Assembly: GCA_001795165.1 (NCBI GenBank)
Contig: MGNS01000061.1
Location: forward strand, 1-5,845
DNA length: 5,845 nucleotides
Direction: 5' to 3'
Source of the DNA: Chloroflexi bacterium RBG_16_57_11
GTDB lineage: Bacteria > Chloroflexota > Anaerolineae > Anaerolineales > UBA4823
Position numbers and translations under genes: made by a program. This document shows, in pieces, positions 1-5,367 of this stretch (positions are counted from its first letter, which is position 1; every line of letters begins with the position of its first letter). The notes under the pieces were generated by a model. It was not told the DNA's origin. It was given only the letters and a program-made list of their open reading frames with translations, and searched no databases.

Positions 1-85
1 TTCATCATAGCCTGCACCGATCAACTCGATAGCTAAATCCTTATCTTATCTTTGGAGGCGCCTATGACATGATCCGCATAGTGTT

Positions 86-134
86 TTGCTGAGGCTAATT
101 TCCCGAGCATCCTGCATAGGCAGCTTGCTGAGGC
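86..134. repeat. 10-bp direct repeat TTGCTGAGGC, two copies, in the leader of the propeller gene
   Basis: TTGCTGAGGC occurs exactly at 86-95 and 125-134, 39 bp apart start to start. The second copy overlaps the left arm of a 9-bp inverted repeat (GCAGCTTGC at 120-128 against GCAAGCTGC at 157-165). The stretch 1-214 holds no gene I can support and no convincing -35/-10 pair. The repeats could be a regulator site or a folded mRNA leader for the gene starting at 215, or chance in a GC-rich stretch. Confidence 0.35.
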
Positions 135-214
135 AACCTGCCCGTCAGATGCCCAGGCAAGCTGCGCAGTTCTTCTCACCGATTTTACGATTGTGACGTA
201 AGGAGCACAATGCG

Positions 215-1834
215 ATGAGTACCCCCAAACCCAACCTGATAAAGGTCCTCGTAACAACCCTGGCGCTGACGCTGATCGTCTTCAGCGTCGCCCTGGCTGC
301 CGTCGTAGACGGCGTGGATGTGAAAGTTACCCACGATAACAACAATGTGGATGGCGGCGTGCCCAACCCGAGCTTTGACTCACGAAATCGCCAGCAGAAC
401 GAGACGACCATAGCGATCAGCCCTGCAGATACGGATATTGTGGCGACAGGCGCCAATGACTACCGCATGGTGCCAGTCACCGCCGATGTGTGGTTCGGTT
501 TCTCCGTCTCGGATGACGGCGGCACAACCTGGTTCGAAACCTTTGTGCCCGGCTTTCCCTCGGATACCTCGCCGGCCGGGCTGGCCTCGCCTCTATTAGG
601 CCTGGACGCCTCGGGCGACCCGGTGGTGCGCTTCGACCGCCAGGGGAACCTGTATGCCGCGGGGATCGGTTTCAACCGCAACTTCGACCAGCCGGACCGC
701 CCGGTGGATACCCTGGTGTACGTGGCGAAGTACAACTTCACGCCAGGCACCCCCGGTGGGACAAGCACGCCCAACTCGGCGGCCAACCCGCCTAACTTCA
801 CCTACGCCGGCACGACGGTGGTGGATCGCGGCGCGGTAGGCTTTGCAGTGCCCGGTGTTATCGGCTTTGCCGGAGACTTCACCGACAAAGAATGGATGGA
901 GATCGACCTGAACTCAGCATCGGCCAGCCAGTGCGCCGGGAACGTCTACGTGGCCTATACCAGCTTCCATGGCGCGTTTGGTAATTCACCGATCAAGTTC
1001 AACACCTCTACCGATGGCGGCGTTACGTTTGGCCAATCCAAGGGCATCTCCACCGGGGGCGCGGATGGCACACCGATGAACCAGGGGGCTGACATTGCGG
1101 TCGCCCCCAATGGGACGATCTATATCGCATATGCTGCCTTCCAGCGTGGCGCGCAAGGAGGAAGCAGCATCGGTGTCGTCAAATCGACTGACTGCGGAAA
1201 GCATTGGAGCCAGCCGGTGCTGATCGCATCGATCTCTGATCCCCAGGCGCCCGGCCTTGCCTTCCGCACGCCGACCTTCGCCTTCATCTCGGTGGACGAC
1301 ACCAACCCGGACACCGTATATGTGGCATACCAGAACTTCACAGGCGGCGACTACGACATCTTCGTCCAACGCTCAACCGATGGCGGGGTGACATGGGGTT
1401 CTGCCGTCCAGGTCAACGAGGACCCCGGCGCCCGGCATCAGGTTTTTCCAACCATTGATATCGCCGATGGCGTCCTGCACGTGGCCTGGTATGATGCACG
1501 TAACAGCACCACCCCCGGCAATGAGGCGCTGGACGTTTTCTATGCCTACACAACACCGGCGACCTTCCCGGCCTTCAGCGCCAACGAGCGGGTCTCGGAC
1601 GTCTCACATAACCCCAACTGCTTGTTGTTCGGTGGGGGCACAGTGGCCTTCCACGGCGACTATATCGAGCTGGACGCCATCGAGGCTGGAGGCACGCACA
1701 CGGTGCACGTCTCATGGGCTGATAACCGGGATGTAACGCCTTGCGACCTGGATCCGGCGCCCGGACCGGCCTCAGGAAATACCGGAAACCGCAACGCCAA
1801 CATATACGCCGACACGCTGACCGTGACCCCGTAA
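215..1834 (+). CDS. Secreted Asp-box (BNR/sialidase-like) beta-propeller protein
   Basis: This 539-aa protein is probably exported. It begins with a Sec-type signal peptide: lysines at 5 and 10, a hydrophobic core at about 11-27, and small residues at 26-29 suited to signal peptidase I cleavage near A28/A29. Four Asp-box motifs (S-x-D-x-G-x-T-W type) lie at 99-106, 265-272, 324-331 and 387-394; the second ends in Phe and the third is degenerate (STDCGKHW). Strands such as IYIAYAAF and LHVAWYDAR recur between them, as in sialidase/neuraminidase six-bladed propellers. AGGAG at 201-205, 9 nt before the ATG, supports the start. The fold is well supported. The activity is not: I cannot identify the arginine triad, FRIP motif or nucleophile Tyr of a true sialidase, so a glycan-binding or extracellular-matrix role is equally possible. 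There is no lipobox, LPXTG or C-terminal membrane helix. A terminator separates it from the operon downstream. Confidence 0.85.
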   Translation: MSTPKPNLIKVLVTTLALTLIVFSVALAAVVDGVDVKVTHDNNNVDGGVPNPSFDSRNRQQNETTIAISPADTDIVATGANDYRMVPVTADVWFGFSVSDDGGTTWFETFVPGFPSDTSPAGLASPLLGLDASGDPVVRFDRQGNLYAAGIGFNRNFDQPDRPVDTLVYVAKYNFTPGTPGGTSTPNSAANPPNFTYAGTTVVDRGAVGFAVPGVIGFAGDFTDKEWMEIDLNSASASQCAGNVYVAYTSFHGAFGNSPIKFNTSTDGGVTFGQSKGISTGGADGTPMNQGADIAVAPNGTIYIAYAAFQRGAQGGSSIGVVKSTDCGKHWSQPVLIASISDPQAPGLAFRTPTFAFISVDDTNPDTVYVAYQNFTGGDYDIFVQRSTDGGVTWGSAVQVNEDPGARHQVFPTIDIADGVLHVAWYDARNSTTPGNEALDVFYAYTTPATFPAFSANERVSDVSHNPNCLLFGGGTVAFHGDYIELDAIEAGGTHTVHVSWADNRDVTPCDLDPAPGPASGNTGNRNANIYADTLTVTP

Positions 1835-1870
1835 AGCCGGTCGTTTTGGCTGCTGTGGTTTGAATTCCCG

Positions 1871-1899
1871 CGTCCCTGCCTCCTGGCAGGGACGTTTTT
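1871..1899 (+). terminator. Intrinsic (Rho-independent) terminator
   Basis: A perfect 10-bp GC-rich stem (CGTCCCTGCC at 1871-1880 with GGCAGGGACG at 1885-1894) closes a TCCT tetraloop and runs straight into TTTTT at 1895-1899. It lies 37 nt after the stop codon of the propeller gene. It should end that transcript and insulate the caspase operon from read-through. Confidence 0.93.
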
Positions 1900-1940
1900 C
1901 TCACTGCTTCCGGAATTAGTACGGAAATTAGATCAAATGG

Positions 1941-1969
1941 TTGACTTTTATCTCATTAAATTCTATAAT
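1941..1969 (+). promoter_or_regulatory. Consensus sigma70-type promoter of the caspase operon
   Basis: The -35 element TTGACT (1941-1946, five of six consensus bases) and the -10 element TATAAT (1964-1969, perfect) are separated by exactly 17 bp. AT-rich sequence just upstream, including the near-repeats CGGAATTAG (1911-1919) and CGGAAATTAG (1922-1931), could act as an UP-like element. Transcription is predicted to start near A1976, giving an untranslated leader of about 110 nt. It is the only promoter-like sequence I see between the terminator and the window end, consistent with one transcript for all five downstream genes. Confidence 0.88.
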
Positions 1970-1981
1970 CTGTGTACACAG
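1970..1981. promoter_or_regulatory. 12-bp palindrome over the predicted transcription start (candidate operator)
   Basis: CTGTGTACACAG is a perfect palindrome one base after the -10 element, centred at 1975/1976 where transcription should begin. A further half-site, GTGTA at 1983-1987, repeats the left GTGTA (1972-1976) with an 11-bp period. A dimeric repressor bound here would block initiation, a sensible control for a potentially lethal caspase. No regulator gene is visible in the window. Confidence 0.6.
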
Positions 1982-2005
1982 GGTGTAAATTCAAAACGAG
2001 TCAAC

Positions 2006-2028
2006 CATCCTGAGTGCACATCCTGAGT
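2006..2028 (+). repeat. Tandem direct repeat CATCCTGAGT in the operon leader
   Basis: CATCCTGAGT occurs at 2006-2015 and again at 2019-2028, a 13-bp period with GCA between the copies. The first copy overlaps the right arm of the promoter-flanking inverted repeat at CAT (2006-2008). It may be a second regulatory site or an element acting in the mRNA leader; nothing shows which. Confidence 0.5.
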
Positions 2029-2087
2029 CACGCAGCCTCACATATCCAGCTCTGCTTCGTCGATACCTTCTCACCCAAGGAGCGGAA

Positions 2088-3149
2088 ATGGCGCAAGGAT
2101 TTTCCAGCGGGTATGCTCTTCTGATTGGCGTCGGCGGTGATTTACCCATCACGGTCAAAGATGTCAACGATCTATACCAGGTCCTAACCGATACCGGGCG
2201 CGCCGGTTATCCTCCCGGCCAGGTCCGCCTGGTCATCGACGGCGGCCAATATCCCCCAAATCGCCAGGGCATTGTGGAAGGCCTGAACTGGCTAATCGGC
2301 CAGGTGAAGAATAAGATGGAGGCGACCGCGGTCGTTTACTATTCCGGACACGGGCGCGCCATCAAAGTGGATGGCGAGCTGAAAGGGTATACCCTGGTCC
2401 CGCTGGGTTACGACCCACAGGACCGCCCAAAGACTGGCTTTTCCGGCAAAGAATTCGCCGCCAAAATCACAGAGCTGCAGGTCCAAAAGCTACTCGTCCT
2501 GCTCGACTGCTGCCATGCCGGAGCCATTCCCGGCACCAAGGACGAAGAGCTGACAAGCTACCCCCTGCCGCCCGACCTGGACGCGCTCAGCCTGGGCAGC
2601 GGCCAGGTGATCATGGCCTCCTCCCACGCCGATGAGCTTTCCGGCTTCGACGCCAAAAACAGCTTCTTTACCACCGCCCTGCTCGAAGCCATGGACGGCA
2701 AAGGTGGAGCTACCCGCCAGGGCCAGGTGCCAATCCTGCGCCTGCTGGATTACATCTTCGATCGTGTCCCCACGCTGACCGGAGATAAACAGCATCCGTT
2801 TTTATACAGTGCCCGTGGCCTGACCAATTTCCCAGTCTGCTACGCCCTCGGTGGTGGGTTTAAAGGGGAGGCAGAAGGCTTCCCCTCGATTGATACCTCC
2901 GGGCTGGCCGTGGAGAAACCCAAGCCGCTTAGCTTCACTGAAAGGATGATCCTTTCCGCCGAGCTCGACGCCGCTCAGGCTGAGTTGATGATCCGCCTGG
3001 AAAAATTGAAGAAATTGGGCACCGCCAAAGCTATCGAGGCCGGTACGGCCGTCAAGTTCCAGCTTGAGAAGCAGTACTTACAAGAAGAGCTGGAGATTGA
3101 CCGGTTGAAAGATGAGGTCAACACGATTGATGGGCGCTTAAACGCATGA
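2088..3149 (+). CDS. Caspase-like cysteine protease (peptidase C14/metacaspase type) with C-terminal helical adaptor (EAD-like)
   Basis: This 353-aa protein is the likely effector of the operon. The caspase fold starts at the strand YALLIGVG (9-16). The catalytic His is H88 in VVYYSGHG, and the nucleophile is most likely C142 in LLDCCHAG (second Cys, as in metacaspase DxCHSG motifs). A p10-like half follows, with VIMASSHADE (174-183) and FFTTALLEAM (193-202). Both catalytic residues are present, so it should be active on peptide bonds; substrates are unknown. No signal peptide is seen, so it acts in the cytoplasm. From about 286 the protein becomes charged and helical, and 307-344 matches the 69-aa protein downstream and the N-terminus of the STAND-like protein. 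AAGGAG at 2077-2082, 5 nt before the ATG, fixes the start. In MoxR-vWA conflict systems such caspases are the killing component; that role here is inferred. Confidence 0.93.
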   Translation: MAQGFSSGYALLIGVGGDLPITVKDVNDLYQVLTDTGRAGYPPGQVRLVIDGGQYPPNRQGIVEGLNWLIGQVKNKMEATAVVYYSGHGRAIKVDGELKGYTLVPLGYDPQDRPKTGFSGKEFAAKITELQVQKLLVLLDCCHAGAIPGTKDEELTSYPLPPDLDALSLGSGQVIMASSHADELSGFDAKNSFFTTALLEAMDGKGGATRQGQVPILRLLDYIFDRVPTLTGDKQHPFLYSARGLTNFPVCYALGGGFKGEAEGFPSIDTSGLAVEKPKPLSFTERMILSAELDAAQAELMIRLEKLKKLGTAKAIEAGTAVKFQLEKQYLQEELEIDRLKDEVNTIDGRLNA

Positions 3150-3159
3150 GCGTCAACGG

Positions 3160-3369
3160 ATGAACGCCCAAACCTCCTCATCCGAGCTGACCGCCACTTT
3201 GCAGCAAAAGCTCATTCTTCTAAAAGAGCTGCGCCGTAAAAGGGCCATGGCCGCCGATTTCGGACGGCGCTTTCAGCTCGAAATGCAGCTCGAACACTGC
3301 CGGGCTGAGATCCGCAGCCTGGCAGAACAGATCGATGCATCCATAACGGCAGGATCAGGCGCGCCTTAA
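3160..3369 (+). CDS. Small stand-alone helical adaptor protein (EAD-like), 69 aa
   Basis: The protein is almost wholly predicted helical and charged, with two amphipathic segments (about 9-32 and 36-59) and a short flexible Gly/Ser/Ala tail. Residues 21-58 align without gaps to 307-344 of the caspase and 25-62 of the STAND-like protein. With the caspase it shares FQLE-x-Q (38-43 here, 324-329 there) followed by E-I-x-x-L. With the STAND-like protein it shares LKE-x-R-x-K-x-A-x-x-AD. It has no catalytic motif, so a bridging, competing or nucleating role between the larger proteins is the natural inference. The ATG lies 10 nt after the caspase stop without a clear Shine-Dalgarno, so translation is probably coupled. 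The conserved repeat argues that it is a real gene despite its size. Confidence 0.8.
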   Translation: MNAQTSSSELTATLQQKLILLKELRRKRAMAADFGRRFQLEMQLEHCRAEIRSLAEQIDASITAGSGAP

Positions 3370-3400
3370 CCGGGCACGCTTGATCCAGGCGCATAATTTC

Positions 3401-3404
3401 AGGG
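3401..3404 (+). promoter_or_regulatory. Ribosome binding site deciding the start of the STAND-like gene
   Basis: AGGG at 3401-3404 stands 5 nt before ATG 3410. The same frame is open back to a TTG at 3380, but that codon has no comparable site and would add ten residues lying outside the conserved adaptor. ATG 3410 is preferred. Confidence 0.6.
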
Positions 3405-3409
3405 CAGGC

Positions 3410-4402
3410 ATGTCATTATCCCCAGAACAGCAAGAGGAGCTCGACCGCCTTACCCAACAGATCCCTGAGCTGGGTAAGAAGCTGAAAGAATTCCGTACCA
3501 AGCTGGCTTACCTGGCCGATGTCACCCAGGTCTACGAGCTTAACCAACAGGCACAGGAGATCCGCGACCAGATGTGGCAGCTGGGCTACCGGCGCGATGA
3601 GCTGATCCGCCTGGAATTCTGCTCTACCATGCTCTCGATTGATTACACCGAGCAGGTCAGTCCCGTTATCAAGCATCTCATGGTTCAAAAGCAAACCTGT
3701 GGGGCCTTTCTGATCTGCGGCCCGCTCGAGTTTGGGCAGCTTTGGGTGCTCAAGCGCACTATTAGTGGGATCAGCAAGATCAGCGCCACCCGGCTGAAGC
3801 CAACCTGCGATATCCACTTCGAAACACAGCTGCCGACCTCCATGTCTGCGCTCAACATTTGGATCTCCCTGGGCGAGCAGCTCAAGATTTTAGGCCAGCG
3901 GACGCCTCAGGAAGTGATTAAAGTGATCTTGGCCCGGCTGGCCACGCAGCATGTCGCCCTGGTCTTCCGGCACATCCAGCGCCTCCAGGAGGGGCAGCTT
4001 TCCGATCTGATTGAAAAAGTCTGGAAGCCGATGGTCGAGCGGGTGAGCCAGGAAAAAAGCCTCGAAAAATCCCCTTACAAACTGGTAGCCTTCCTGGTGG
4101 ATTATTCGGGCGATACCTGCCAGTGGAACCTGCCTTGCGTCCCACCCGGCGAGGCCCCCCCGCAGCCCGCATACTATCCCATCCGCCTGGAAAGCTTATC
4201 TCGCTTCAAGCTCAAGCACCTGGAAGATTGGGCCAACGGCGAGGGAGAAACAATCCTGGGTCTTAAGCTCCTGGAAGGCGTGACAAGCGTGCAGAAATTG
4301 CTGGATGACAGCGATGCCGGCGTCCCCGAGCGCGTGGCCAGGGAGCTTTTGTGGTTGCATGGTTTTTACTACGATGGAGAAAACCAATGGATGACGATCT
4401 GA
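3410..4402 (+). CDS. EAD-like adaptor plus inactive STAND-type NTPase-fold protein (third component of the MoxR-vWA system)
   Basis: This 330-aa protein has two parts. Residues 5-75 are helical; 25-62 is the third copy of the adaptor found in the caspase tail and the 69-aa protein. Residues about 85-320 read like a STAND/AAA-type P-loop fold that has lost its chemistry. The strand and turn at 99-113 (AFLICGPLEFGQLWV) sit where a Walker A should be but lack GK[ST]. The strand VALVFRHIQ (182-190) has no Walker B acidic pair. Another core strand, YKLVAFLVDYSG (223-234), follows. This resembles the inactive STAND (iSTAND) modules described for conflict systems; a divergent VMAP (vWA-MoxR-associated protein) is the alternative label. 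The C-terminal region (about 258-320) is helical, with the segment RLESLSRFKLKHLEDW. It probably senses or scaffolds rather than hydrolyses NTP. It overlaps the MoxR gene by 16 bp. Confidence 0.72.
   Translation: MSLSPEQQEELDRLTQQIPELGKKLKEFRTKLAYLADVTQVYELNQQAQEIRDQMWQLGYRRDELIRLEFCSTMLSIDYTEQVSPVIKHLMVQKQTCGAFLICGPLEFGQLWVLKRTISGISKISATRLKPTCDIHFETQLPTSMSALNIWISLGEQLKILGQRTPQEVIKVILARLATQHVALVFRHIQRLQEGQLSDLIEKVWKPMVERVSQEKSLEKSPYKLVAFLVDYSGDTCQWNLPCVPPGEAPPQPAYYPIRLESLSRFKLKHLEDWANGEGETILGLKLLEGVTSVQKLLDDSDAGVPERVARELLWLHGFYYDGENQWMTI
4376..4380 (+). promoter_or_regulatory. Ribosome binding site deciding the MoxR start
   Basis: GGAGA at 4376-4380 lies 6 nt before ATG 4387, inside the end of the STAND-like gene. 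The longer in-frame alternative, GTG 4351, would add twelve residues rich in Trp, Leu and Arg that are not part of the MoxR fold and has no good site. ATG 4387 is preferred. Confidence 0.75.
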
Positions 4403-5364
4403 ATTATGACCTGTTCAAGTACACCGGCGAAGCCCAATACCAGCCTGCGCGGGGCGAGCTCAATCAACTGGGCCGGTCTCTGGAGCCATACTTGCCCTCC
4501 GGCGACCTGGTGCGATCGGTTGAGCTGGCCATGCGCCTGAAACGCCCGCTGTTGATCCAGGGCGAGCCAGGCAGCGGTAAGACCCGCCTGGCGCGCGCCG
4601 TGGCCTACGAGCTGGGCAAGCGCGGCGGCTACGACTGGGAAGATTTTTACGAAGCCTGGTACGTTAAATCCACCAGCCGGGCGCGTGATGGCCTGTACAC
4701 CTACGATATCATCGCCCGCCTGCGTGACGCCGAACTGGCCCGGGCGGGCAAGCTCACCCAAGAGCAGCTGGAAAAGGCCGATGATCCCCGCACCTATGTC
4801 CACTACGGCCCGCTGGGCGAGGCTTTTCGCAAGAGCGGCCGGCCGTGCGTGGTCCTGATCGACGAGATCGACAAGGCCGATATCGACTTCCCGAACGACC
4901 TGCTGCTCGAGCTGGACGAGAAATATTTCGAGATCGATGAGCTGGAAGAGGCGGAAGGCAAAACGGTCAAAGCCGAGCACAGCCCGCTGGTCTTAATCAC
5001 CAGCAACCGCGAGAAAGATCTGCCGGACGCTTTCCTGCGCCGCTGCATTTATCATTTCATTAAGTTTCCTGACCGGGATGATCTGGTCAAGATCGTCAAT
5101 GCGCATCTCCCCGGCACGCCGAAGGGCTTGCTGAACCTGGTGATCGAACGATTTATGGAGCTGCGTGGTTACATGGAAGACGCCCAGTCGACCAAAAAAG
5201 TCAGCACCAGCGAGCTGTTGGACTGGCTCAAAGTCTTGCGCCATTACCCGAAGAACAAAGTATTGCGCGCGCTGGCGGCCGACCTGCTCTATCCCGGTGT
5301 TCTGCTAAAAAATATCGACGACTTCGAACGCTTTCGCCAGATGATGCACAAAGAGGCCTCCTGA
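4387..5364 (+). CDS. MoxR-family AAA+ ATPase
   Basis: This 325-aa protein has all the core AAA+ motifs: Walker A GEPGSGKT (59-66), Walker B VVLIDEID (155-162), sensor 1 Asn N207 in LVLITSNREKDLP, and an arginine-finger pair R218/R219 in DAFLRRC. The insert-bearing segment VKSTSRARDGLYTYD (93-107), with RLRDAELA just after it, is typical of the MoxR branch that works with vWA proteins. The sensor 2 helix region reads STSELLDWL (273-281), with Ser where many AAA+ proteins have Arg. MoxR enzymes are hexameric chaperone-like ATPases that remodel or activate targets presented by a vWA partner, and that partner starts 3 nt after this stop codon. The overlap with the STAND-like gene points to balanced synthesis. 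Nothing appears broken, so this is probably the only active NTPase of the operon visible in the window. Confidence 0.95.
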   Translation: MDDDLNYDLFKYTGEAQYQPARGELNQLGRSLEPYLPSGDLVRSVELAMRLKRPLLIQGEPGSGKTRLARAVAYELGKRGGYDWEDFYEAWYVKSTSRARDGLYTYDIIARLRDAELARAGKLTQEQLEKADDPRTYVHYGPLGEAFRKSGRPCVVLIDEIDKADIDFPNDLLLELDEKYFEIDELEEAEGKTVKAEHSPLVLITSNREKDLPDAFLRRCIYHFIKFPDRDDLVKIVNAHLPGTPKGLLNLVIERFMELRGYMEDAQSTKKVSTSELLDWLKVLRHYPKNKVLRALAADLLYPGVLLKNIDDFERFRQMMHKEAS

Positions 5365-5367
5365 CCC

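Larger units (their letters stand above)
1937..2008. repeat. 10-bp perfect inverted repeat flanking the promoter core
   Basis: ATGGTTGACT at 1937-1946 is the exact reverse complement of AGTCAACCAT at 1999-2008. The left arm contains the whole -35 hexamer and the right arm lies about 23-32 nt inside the transcript. The arm centres are 62 bp apart, close to six helical turns, which would suit a looped repressor contact. Any binding protein is inferred. Confidence 0.6.

Noticed and set aside
64..92. GGAG followed by ATG at 64 and ATG at 69
   Set aside because: Both frames stop within three to eight codons (TGA), too short and featureless to call a leader peptide.
33..456. Two minus-strand open frames across the leader and start of the propeller gene
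   Set aside because: Their composition is low-information, they cross the non-coding leader and signal-peptide region, and they show no motif or ribosome binding site.
4351..4386. Longer MoxR start at GTG 4351
   Set aside because: The extra twelve residues do not belong to the fold, and GGAGA with proper spacing supports ATG 4387.
4369..4980. Long open frame on the minus strand (203 codons) opposite MoxR
   Set aside because: It lies fully antisense to a clear AAA+ gene with all motifs intact, has no family resemblance or ribosome site, and is a typical shadow of GC-rich coding sequence.
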